Part shown: one piece after another, positions 33,060-40,520 of the stretch | How the letters are laid out: each line of letters opens with the position of its first letter | How positions within the stretch are numbered: position 1 is the stretch's first letter | Assembly: GCF_042650885.1 (NCBI RefSeq) | Contig: NZ_JBHSBU010000001.1 | Location: forward strand, 744,001-808,000 | Source of the DNA: Chitinimonas_A lacunae | GTDB taxonomy: Bacteria; Pseudomonadota; Gammaproteobacteria; Burkholderiales; Chitinimonadaceae | DNA length: 64,000 nucleotides | Direction of reading: 5' to 3' | Notes under the pieces: generated by a model | The model's database searches: none | Told to the model about the DNA's origin: nothing | Seen by the model: the letters and a program-made list of their open reading frames with translations, nothing else | Program-made: the position numbers and the translations under genes

Positions 33060-33088
33060 TTGCCGTGGTGGAAAGTAGGAACGACAAT
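33060..33088 (+). promoter_or_regulatory. Possible sigma-70 promoter of EBP2
   Basis: TTGCCG and GACAAT, 17 bp apart; both hexamers are weak, as expected for an activator-dependent promoter. Confidence 0.35.
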
Positions 33089-33163
33089 AGGCTCACAAAC
33101 AATCAACACGACCAACTGCCTTGGATTTCCCGGCTGTTGCGTCGATTGCAAGGAGTCACAGTC

Positions 33164-34258
33164 ATGTTCGATGCCATTCGTCACGAATCCGATGATCCTG
33201 CTCTGAGCGCGGTTTTTTCCTTTGCCAAGCCTGGTACCCCGAAGCGGGCCATGGTGGCTGAACTGCCTCCCGTCCAGGCGGACGAACATCGTTTCGGCCG
33301 GCTCTACGGTGCCTCGCCGGCAATGTTGCAGGTCTTCAAGCTGATCGAGCGGGTTGCACCGTCTGATGCCTCGGTGATGATCGTAGGTGAGAGCGGTTGC
33401 GGCAAGGAACTGGTGGCCCAGACGATCCATGAAATGAGCCAGCGTGCCAACCGGCCCTTTGTGGCCCTCAACTGCGGCGCGCTGCCGGCCAATCTGATCG
33501 AAGCCGAACTGTTCGGTTATGAAAAAGGCGCATTTACCGGCGCCAACAAGACCCATCAGGGCTTCTTCGAGCGCGCCGAGGGCGGCACGCTGTTTCTCGA
33601 TGAAATCACCGAAATGCCGCTGGAGATGCAGGTAAGGCTGCTACGGGTGCTGGAAACCGGCCGTTTCAACCGCGTCGGCGGTGATCGCGAGATCGCTTGC
33701 GATGTACGGGTGGTGGCCGCGACCAACCGTGAGCCGCTCCAGGCCGTCCATGATGGCCATCTGCGCGAGGATGTGCTGTACCGGCTGGCAGTGTTCCCGA
33801 TCGAGCTGCCACCGCTGCGCGAACGTGGCGACGATGTGGTTCTGCTGGCCAATCGCTTCCTGGAAATGTTCAACCAGCAGTACGGCACCGACAAATACTT
33901 CGCCCCCGATGTCGAGGAGCTGCTTGCCGAGCATCGCTGGCCGGGCAATGTGCGCGAGCTGAAAAACTGCATCCAGCGCGCCTATATCATGGCCGAGGAC
34001 GAAGTCCATATCGACACCCTGACCCCGCTGCGCCCGGCGCCGTGTGCCAGCAGCCGCAACGCCAATGTGCTCGAATTCGAAGTCGGGGTGTCGATCGAGG
34101 AAGCCGAACGGCGCCTGATCTTCGCCACGCTCGACCGCTTCCAGGGCAATAAGCGCCGTACCGCCCAGGTGCTCGGAGTCAGCCTGAAAACCCTTTACAA
34201 CCGTCTCAATGAATACGCCAGCCGAGGTCTGTTGGAAAACGAAGCCTACCTCGCCTGA
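33164..34258 (+). CDS. Sigma-54-dependent activator without sensory domain (EBP2)
   Basis: A 364-aa paralogue of the protein at 3513. AAA+ domain: Walker A GESGCGKE (~75-82), GAFTGA (~122-127), Walker B TLFLDE, 'LYRLAVFPIELPPLRERGDDV'. The Fis-type C-terminus is 'GNKRRTAQVLGVSLKTLYNRLNEY'. The HTH recognition helices differ little between the two paralogues, so they may share sites. It too lacks any N-terminal sensory domain. The ATG at 33164 is chosen for AGGAG nine bases upstream and because MFDAIRHE matches the start of EBP1; an earlier in-frame start at 33065 would overlap the promoter. Confidence 0.93.
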   Translation: MFDAIRHESDDPALSAVFSFAKPGTPKRAMVAELPPVQADEHRFGRLYGASPAMLQVFKLIERVAPSDASVMIVGESGCGKELVAQTIHEMSQRANRPFVALNCGALPANLIEAELFGYEKGAFTGANKTHQGFFERAEGGTLFLDEITEMPLEMQVRLLRVLETGRFNRVGGDREIACDVRVVAATNREPLQAVHDGHLREDVLYRLAVFPIELPPLRERGDDVVLLANRFLEMFNQQYGTDKYFAPDVEELLAEHRWPGNVRELKNCIQRAYIMAEDEVHIDTLTPLRPAPCASSRNANVLEFEVGVSIEEAERRLIFATLDRFQGNKRRTAQVLGVSLKTLYNRLNEYASRGLLENEAYLA

Positions 34259-34290
34259 ATACCGTTTATCCCTGTGAGTTGTACGCTTTG

Positions 34291-34320
34291 CGGGACGTCC
34301 TGATCGGCGTCCCGTTTTTT
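34291..34320 (+). terminator. Rho-independent terminator of EBP2
   Basis: CGGGACG/CGTCCCG stem followed by six T. Confidence 0.88.
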
Positions 34321-34442
34321 CTTGCTTCTTCCTCTGCTCCGCCCGCGCTGCCGACACGGCATGTCCGACGCCTCTTGCGAGAGGGAACCGCCGGACAGAT
34401 TGGGTGGAGCGGAAGAGGTCGTGGGAATTCTGGCCGGGGTTA

Positions 34443-35753
34443 CTACGGCAACAGCTTCTTGCCAGCAGGTTTGCCCATGCCTTTGAGGTACAGGTAGTAC
34501 TTCATCAAGGGCAGGGCAGTCATGCCGTGCAGCACGATGGAAAAGGCCACGGTCAGCAAGGTAAAGGAGATCAGCCGCTGGCTGTCCGGTCCTGCCACGC
34601 CATGGTCGAGCACATAGAGCAGATAGAACACCGAGCCGATGCCGCGAATGCCAAACCAACTGATCAACTCGCGCTGACGCGGCTTGGTTGGCATGCCAGC
34701 AATACCGACCACCACAGCGATTGGACGCAGTATCAGAAATAGGACGGGAACGAACCACCAGATTGCCGGCTCGGGTTTGGTGTAGTAGAGCATGGCGCCG
34801 ACGAGCAGCACCGCGGCTAATTCGGCCAGCTTTTCGAGTTGTTCGTTGAATTCCTGGATGGCTGAGTTCATTACGGTTCCGGCGTGGGCCGGATGGGTTG
34901 CCAGCTCTGCGCTGTCGGTGGACCCGATGGTCGCCCGTGTAGTGGGCTGGGTTCCCATCTGACGCAGTGCATAGCCTGCGGCAAAAACGGCGAGAAAACC
35001 CGAAGTCAGACAGATCTGTGCCACGCCATAAGCCACGGCGATCAGACCGATGGCCAGGAATTCATCGAGGCCGACGGCCGATTGGTGACGGGTGCGTAGA
35101 TGCAGCACGATCCAACCGACAAACGTCCCGAGCGCTCCACCGATCAGTAGCCCGCCCAGCGGCGCCCACAGCAGGTCGACTACCCACCAGCGCCAACCAT
35201 AGTCGCCCATCTCGTGAAGGCCCATCCAGCCCAGACCCAGCATGATCAATGGAAAGGTCGTGCCATCATTGAGCCCACCTTCTCCGGCCAGACTGACGCC
35301 CACTCGGTCGGGCTGGTCTCCTAGTTCCGATTGGATATCGGAGGCCAGTACCGGATCAGTTGGCGCCAGAATCGCACCAAGCAGCACGGCTGGGCCAATC
35401 GGCAACCCGAGAAAGAAGACACCGATCAGGGCAATCAGCGCTGTGGTAATGATCATCGAGAACACGGCGAGCCGGATCGGCATCAGCCAGCGTGGATCGC
35501 GCAGCGATAGGCGGGTCTTGAGTCCAACGGCGAACAGGGACACCAGCAGCACCACTTCGGTCGCGACTTCAAGCGCGCCCGTGTAGCGCATCGGATTGGG
35601 ATCGAACAAGCCAAGCCAGGCCGGCCCCATGGCGTAACCGATCGCCAGGTAAATCATGGCGCTGCTGAGCGGCAGCCGCTCAAGCAGGGTCTGCACCAGG
35701 ACCATGGTGATAAACAGCAACCCGAGAATCAGTGCCCAATCAGGAAAGGACAT
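34443..35753 (-). CDS. Na+/H+ antiporter (CPA1/NhaP-like)
   Basis: A 436-aa inner-membrane antiporter with about 12 hydrophobic segments. The core motifs are present: 'LGAILAPTDPVLASDIQ' (helix 4 unwound region) and 'GEGGLNDGTTFPL' with the ND pair of electroneutral CPA1 exchangers. Later 'SWFGIRGIGSVFYLLYVL' is also typical. It exchanges Na+ or K+ for H+. I use the ATG at 35753; a GTG ten codons upstream is possible and neither has a clear ribosome site. It lies 73 bp downstream of the nucleotidyltransferase-like gene and may be in its transcript. Confidence 0.88.
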   Translation of the reverse strand: MSFPDWALILGLLFITMVLVQTLLERLPLSSAMIYLAIGYAMGPAWLGLFDPNPMRYTGALEVATEVVLLVSLFAVGLKTRLSLRDPRWLMPIRLAVFSMIITTALIALIGVFFLGLPIGPAVLLGAILAPTDPVLASDIQSELGDQPDRVGVSLAGEGGLNDGTTFPLIMLGLGWMGLHEMGDYGWRWWVVDLLWAPLGGLLIGGALGTFVGWIVLHLRTRHQSAVGLDEFLAIGLIAVAYGVAQICLTSGFLAVFAAGYALRQMGTQPTTRATIGSTDSAELATHPAHAGTVMNSAIQEFNEQLEKLAELAAVLLVGAMLYYTKPEPAIWWFVPVLFLILRPIAVVVGIAGMPTKPRQRELISWFGIRGIGSVFYLLYVLDHGVAGPDSQRLISFTLLTVAFSIVLHGMTALPLMKYYLYLKGMGKPAGKKLLP

Positions 35754-35826
35754 GGCATGGCTTAGCAGTGGTCGGTCTGACACCGCGATAGCGCAAACGG
35801 TATGCCTGAGGGGAAGAAGGTTCGAT

Positions 35827-36405
35827 TCAGGACTGCGGGCTGTTTTCTTCCACTACTTTCAACCACGGCCAGCGCTCGATATAGCTGGCAGCCTTGGCTT
35901 GAAAGCGCGGGAAGGACGAGTCGGGCAGCAGGGTGTTGCGTACCAGTCGTCCCTGGTACAGCTCGTCGAGTCCGAAGGGCGCGTAGACCTGCTGGTCGGC
36001 GTCGATGCCGACGCAGGTGCCACGGATCAGAAAACGGTCGATGCCGTCTTCGCAGCGGTGCAACTGCGGGTAGTCGCTGCCAAAGCGCTCGGGATACCAC
36101 AGATGGACGCGCGCCTGATTGCGTACTTCCACCGTGACGGGCAGATCGGCAAACAGTGCGTTGGCGCGGCGGATAACCTGGTCTTCGGCTTCCCACGACA
36201 GATCGCTGCCGTCGAAATAGAACAGATCATAGTCCTTGATCGAGGCTGTGGGCTCTTGCTGGCTTTGCAAATTCCACACGGTCTGGAACAGGCAGCCCGC
36301 CACCAGCCGGGCCCCGGGCGCACCTAATTTGGGCAGGCGGGCCAGGATGGTCCGGTTGTGGCGGTTTTGCAGGACATCGGCCAGGAAGGCGGCCGTGGTG
36401 GCCAT
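35827..36405 (-). CDS. Nucleotidyltransferase family protein (DUF925-like)
   Basis: A 192-aa protein of the group often annotated 'nucleotidyltransferase family protein'. 'YDLFYFDGSDLSWEAEDQVIRRANALFADLPVTVEVRNQARVHLWYPERFG' carries the DLFYFD acidic pair and the conserved RNQARVHLWY segment. The biochemical substrate is not established. Its ATG shares a base with the trpE stop codon (TGATG), so translation is coupled. Confidence 0.8.
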   Translation of the reverse strand: MATTAAFLADVLQNRHNRTILARLPKLGAPGARLVAGCLFQTVWNLQSQQEPTASIKDYDLFYFDGSDLSWEAEDQVIRRANALFADLPVTVEVRNQARVHLWYPERFGSDYPQLHRCEDGIDRFLIRGTCVGIDADQQVYAPFGLDELYQGRLVRNTLLPDSSFPRFQAKAASYIERWPWLKVVEENSPQS

Positions 36406-37868
36406 CAGGATTCGAGCCCCTTCTGCGCCAGCTCGGCGGCGCGCAGGACGGCGCGGGCCTTGTTCTGGGTTTCCTGCCATTCCGATTGCGGCACCGAATC
36501 GGCAACGATGCCGGCACCGGCCTGAACGAACAGGGTCTTGTCCTTGATCACGGCGGTACGAATGGCAATGGCGAGGTCCATATCGCCATTGAAGCCGAGA
36601 TACCCCACGGCACCCGAGTAGATGCCGCGTTTGGTGGGCTCCAGCTCGTCGATGATCTCCATCGCCCGCACCTTGGGCGCGCCCGACACCGTGCCGGCCG
36701 GAAAGGTGGCCTTGAGAATGTCGAGATTGCTGCAACCGGGCCGCAACCTGGCTTCGACACTCGACACGATATGCATCACATGGGAATAGCGCTCGACCAC
36801 CCGATCGTCGGTGATCTTGACCGAGCCGATCTGAGCCACCCGGCCAATATCGTTGCGGCCCAGGTCCATCAGCATCACATGCTCGGCGACTTCCTTGGGG
36901 TCGGCCAGCAGCTCTTGCTCCAGGGCCAGGTCTTCTTCCCGGGTCTTGCCGCGCGGGCGCGTGCCGGCGATCGGCCGTACCGTGACGGTGCCAGCTTCGT
37001 GGCGGACCAGGATTTCCGGCGAGGCCCCGACGATATGCAGATCGTCGAGGTGGTAATAGAACATATAGGGCGAAGGATTGAGCGTGCGCAGCGCCCGGTA
37101 CAGCGTCAGCGGCGGCTGCTCGAAGCGCATCTGCATACGCTGGCTCAGCACCACCTGCATGATGTCGCCATCGACGATGTATTCCTTGGCTTTCTCGACC
37201 GCGCCCTTGAAGGCGGCTTCGCCGAACTCGGATTTGGCGACGGTCAGCGGCGTGGCTTCGGTACGTGGAATCTGCACCGGTTCACGCAGCTTGAGCTTGA
37301 GTTCATGGAGCCGCGAATGGGCCTTGGCGAAGGCGTTGCTGTGGGCCGGGTCGGCGTAGACCACGAAATACAGCTTTCCCGACAGATTGTCGAAGATCGC
37401 GATTTCTTCGGACAACAGCAGTTGGATATCGGGCGCCCCCAGCACATCGGGCTTGACGGTCTCAGCCAGCTTCTTCTCGATCAGCCGGATCGTCTCGTAG
37501 CCGAAGTAGCCCACCAGACCGCCGACGAAACGCGGCAGATTGGGCAGCGCCGGCACCTTGTAGCGTGCCTGGAAGGCTTCGATAAAGGTCAGCGGGTCGC
37601 CTTCATGCTGCTCGATCGTCTCGCCATCGCGCACCACTTCAACCCGGCGTCCCCATACCTTGAGCACCGTGCGCGCCGGCAGGCCGATAAACGAGTAGCG
37701 GCCGAAACGTTCGGCGCTGACCACCGATTCGAGCAGATAGGAGTAGGGAGCGTCAGCCAGGCGCAGATAGACGCCAAGCGGGGTGTACAGGTCGGCCAGA
37801 CCTTCCTGGACCACGGGGATGCGGTTATAGCCTTGACGCGCAAGGGCGTCGAATTCGAGTTCGGTCAT
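36405..37868 (-). CDS. trpE: Anthranilate synthase component I
   Basis: A 487-aa chorismate-binding enzyme converting chorismate and ammonia (from TrpG) to anthranilate, the first step of tryptophan synthesis. The N-terminal domain carries the feedback-inhibition motif 'SYLLES' (~43-48). The catalytic part has 'GDIMQVVLSQRM', 'ILVRHEAGTVTVRPIAGTRPRG', 'ELLADPKEVAEHVMLMDLGRNDIGRVA' and 'PAGTVSGAPKVRAMEIIDELE'. Length is normal. It is downstream of gph on the same strand, as in many betaproteobacteria, but trpG, trpD and trpC are not in the window on this side. Confidence 0.97.
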   Translation of the reverse strand: MTELEFDALARQGYNRIPVVQEGLADLYTPLGVYLRLADAPYSYLLESVVSAERFGRYSFIGLPARTVLKVWGRRVEVVRDGETIEQHEGDPLTFIEAFQARYKVPALPNLPRFVGGLVGYFGYETIRLIEKKLAETVKPDVLGAPDIQLLLSEEIAIFDNLSGKLYFVVYADPAHSNAFAKAHSRLHELKLKLREPVQIPRTEATPLTVAKSEFGEAAFKGAVEKAKEYIVDGDIMQVVLSQRMQMRFEQPPLTLYRALRTLNPSPYMFYYHLDDLHIVGASPEILVRHEAGTVTVRPIAGTRPRGKTREEDLALEQELLADPKEVAEHVMLMDLGRNDIGRVAQIGSVKITDDRVVERYSHVMHIVSSVEARLRPGCSNLDILKATFPAGTVSGAPKVRAMEIIDELEPTKRGIYSGAVGYLGFNGDMDLAIAIRTAVIKDKTLFVQAGAGIVADSVPQSEWQETQNKARAVLRAAELAQKGLES

Positions 37869-37993
37869 GGCGAGCTTTCTTACGAAGGGTTGATGAAAAA
37901 GACCAGCAGCGACGCGATCAGCGCCATCGCCAGGTCAGCCCGTTGCGTAAGTTAGCGGTCGTCATAGAGAGGAAGTCGTTCAGGCGGGAAAAA

Positions 37994-38659
37994 TCAGGGC
38001 GCATTGTTCACCAAATCCGCTACCTCGACAAGATTGTCGAAAATCCAGTCGGCACCAAGCGGCGCGACCGCTTCGTAACCATAGCTCAGCAAAGCCACCG
38101 GACATCCCGCCGCCCGCGCCGCTTCGAGGTCATAGCGCGAATCGCCCACCATCAGCATCCGATGTGCTTCGATACCGAAGCGCTCGCAGACATGGCGTAG
38201 TGGCAAGGGGCTGGGCTTTTTCTCGGGCAGGCTGTCACCACCCAGTGTCAGCTCGAAATATTGAGCCAGATCGAGCCGTTGCAGGATGGCTTCAGAAAAA
38301 CTGAAGGGCTTGTTGGTCACACAGGCGAGGCGAATGCCCTGGGAGTGCAATGCGGCCAGACCCTCCACCACCCCCGGATAAGGCCGGGTCAGGTCAGTCA
38401 GCATCGCAGCGTAATGGCGCTCAAAGCTCGTCAGGCCGCGTTCGAACGAGTCGGTCTGGGCGCGGCCGTCACGGTCGTCGGTGAGTGCCCGATGGACCAG
38501 CAGGGCCATGCCGCCGCCAACGAACGATTGCAACCGTTCCTGCGCCAATGCGGCCAGGCCGAGTTCTTCCCGCATGGCGTTGGCGGCGCGGGCGAGGTCG
38601 GCGATGGAATCGACCAGCGTACCGTCGAGATCAAGCGAAACTGCGCTAATCGATGTCAT
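37994..38659 (-). CDS. gph: Phosphoglycolate phosphatase
   Basis: A 221-aa HAD-family phosphatase. Motif I DLDGTLVDS (~10-18), motif II 'ACVTNKP', motif III Lys in 'LPEKKPSPLPL', and motif IV 'MVGDSRYDLEAARAAG'. It hydrolyses 2-phosphoglycolate. It sits upstream of trpE, the classical betaproteobacterial position. The ATG at 38659 is chosen; one five codons upstream (MEKRIM) is also possible and both have weak ribosome sites. The usual neighbour rpe is separated from it by 3.9 kb of accessory genes. Confidence 0.93.
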   Translation of the reverse strand: MTSISAVSLDLDGTLVDSIADLARAANAMREELGLAALAQERLQSFVGGGMALLVHRALTDDRDGRAQTDSFERGLTSFERHYAAMLTDLTRPYPGVVEGLAALHSQGIRLACVTNKPFSFSEAILQRLDLAQYFELTLGGDSLPEKKPSPLPLRHVCERFGIEAHRMLMVGDSRYDLEAARAAGCPVALLSYGYEAVAPLGADWIFDNLVEVADLVNNAP

Positions 38660-38834
38660 TATTCTTTTTTCCATAAAAGAAAATACTTTTTTAACTGTTT
38701 TCTGTCGTCGATTTTTTGTGGTGGTATCTGGGCAGATTTCCAAGAAAAACATCCGTTTAACCAAGAAAATATTTTTTCTGGCTTAGAATGTCCCCGCGTC
38801 AACCGACGCTGGAAAATTCAGGAGGAGATATTCA

Positions 38835-39503
38835 TTGAAAAAGCATCTAATTGCCATCTTGGCCTGCTGTCCTCTGGCTTACGCTGAAGTCATCCCGGGT
38901 ACCCATCTGTCGATCGAATTTCAGGCGGCACAGATTCAGGGCACCGGCCGCAATATCCATATGTACCGCATCCCGGTCAAAAACGTTAACACCGGCGTGG
39001 TGACGTTTTATAACGCTGAGTTCGAATTCGGCATCCAGAGCGACGGCTCGGTCGGTTTTACCCGGGTCAAGTCGGCCATCATTGCCGACTGGCTGCTTGG
39101 CGTGGCGGACAACTTCAATCCCGGCACTTATCAAGATACGGCTGGCAATCTCTACACCCTATCCGGCCCGGCACTGCTCAACGGGGGGCGACATAGCTAC
39201 ACCCTGTCGGCCCAGGGTAGCGGGAAGGTCTGGAATGCCACCTGGGTCACTGGCCCTCTGCTCAATCACCCGCTGCTCAGCAGCGGCGCCACGCCCAAGG
39301 ACGGCTCGGCTGCTGCGTTCGGGGTCATGGGGTCGGTTGGCTTCGATATCGGTTCGACCAGCACCACCACCAAATGGTGCAGCGGCGGCAATATCGGGGC
39401 AAGCCAGCAAGCGGCCAATCTGCTGTTGATTGCACGCTTTCACAATGAGTGCCCCATCAGCGCTTCGTCCCCCTATCAAACCGTGGTCCTGACCCGGCAA
39501 TAA
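38835..39503 (+). CDS. Secreted protein of unknown function, TTG start
   Basis: A 222-aa protein. The start is TTG at 38835 after AGGAGGAGA, giving MKKHLIAILACCPLAYA as a signal peptide. The mature part is beta-rich with many Gly/Ser/Thr ('GTGRNIHMYRIPVKNVNTGVVTFYNAEFEFGIQSDGSVGF') and two C-terminal cysteines that could form a disulfide (CSGGNIG...HNEC). No family recognised. It is flanked by AT-rich sequence and lies in the accessory insert between gph and rpe. Confidence 0.7.
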   Translation: MKKHLIAILACCPLAYAEVIPGTHLSIEFQAAQIQGTGRNIHMYRIPVKNVNTGVVTFYNAEFEFGIQSDGSVGFTRVKSAIIADWLLGVADNFNPGTYQDTAGNLYTLSGPALLNGGRHSYTLSAQGSGKVWNATWVTGPLLNHPLLSSGATPKDGSAAAFGVMGSVGFDIGSTSTTTKWCSGGNIGASQQAANLLLIARFHNECPISASSPYQTVVLTRQ

Positions 39504-39508
39504 GCGCG

Positions 39509-40417
39509 TCAGCCGGTAGTGGAACAACGTGTCGAGGCGCCAGCCAAGTGCTGGCGCTTCGATGTCACCAGCACCCCATGCAGCATCTCAGTCGCCAGTC
39601 CATGCAACACCAGCCGGTAGCCGGCCCGCAGCGTGGACATCAATACCAGCGGATGCTTGTTGTTGATCAACACCAAGCGCTCGGGCATCCCGAGCAGCGT
39701 CGCTGCGTAAATCCCTATCGTCTCGTCCAGTTGCAAGGAGTTGGTCGCCCGCCAGAAATCGTTGTCAGTCATCAATAACTGATAGATCGGGGTAAACAGC
39801 TCGATGGCCGATTGCAGATCGAGAAAATTGCTCCAGCGGTTCGGCATCGCTTCGACAGGAAACTGGTCGTCATCTCCCACCATCGAAAAATCGAGATGCT
39901 CAGGCTTCGTGAGCGTCCGTCCCTGCGCGTCCAGCCGCTGGTTCAGCTCGATGATGAAGTTGTAGAGATTCAGATCGTGCTGCAAAAACGCCAGGTCCTT
40001 CAGGTCGTCGAGGGCTTGGGGGCGCAAGGGGACTGTGTCGATCGGGCCAACGCCGGCATTGTTGCCGATGAATCGGAGAATGACCGAGCCGGCATGGAAG
40101 TGACGCAGAATCAATAGATTGGCTTCCGGACTGACCCAGGTCTTCAAGCCCCAGACCAGCAGTCGATGCAGCAGATAGGGCCGGTTGAAGCTCCGTGGCA
40201 GCAGGATTTTCAATAGCTGGAATAGGACGATCAGACCACGAGCCAGCGGCCGCAGCAGCGGCAGCACGAATTGGCGTGAACGCGAGCTGCAATCCTTGAG
40301 CCATGCGGCTTTTACGCTGTCGGGCAGCGGCGTGCTGCGGTCGAGATAGAGCGCCAGCCATGGACTGGGGTCACGCGGGTCATGCTCGGCCGGCAGGAAA
40401 TCGGGCAGGGGACGCAT
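39509..40417 (-). CDS. Uncharacterised 302-aa protein next to the KAS III fusion
   Basis: A 302-aa protein with AGGAG before the ATG. Residues ~45-75 are hydrophobic ('QFVLPLLRPLARGLIVLFQLLKILLP') and could touch a membrane. A conserved-looking block follows ('SPEANLLILRHFHAGSVILRFIGNNAGVGPI', 'LAFLQHDLNLYNFIIELNQRL'). No catalytic motif I can name. It lies 103 bp downstream of the KAS III-HDO gene on the same strand, so the two probably act together. Confidence 0.7.
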   Translation of the reverse strand: MRPLPDFLPAEHDPRDPSPWLALYLDRSTPLPDSVKAAWLKDCSSRSRQFVLPLLRPLARGLIVLFQLLKILLPRSFNRPYLLHRLLVWGLKTWVSPEANLLILRHFHAGSVILRFIGNNAGVGPIDTVPLRPQALDDLKDLAFLQHDLNLYNFIIELNQRLDAQGRTLTKPEHLDFSMVGDDDQFPVEAMPNRWSNFLDLQSAIELFTPIYQLLMTDNDFWRATNSLQLDETIGIYAATLLGMPERLVLINNKHPLVLMSTLRAGYRLVLHGLATEMLHGVLVTSKRQHLAGASTRCSTTG

Positions 40418-40520
40418 AAGGCTCCTGGACGACTAAAAAAGAAAATATTCAGCAATATGTCTGCAAGATAGATGGCGACAAACGAACAAAAATAAATATA
40501 TTATCGTCCTTCACCTCCAC

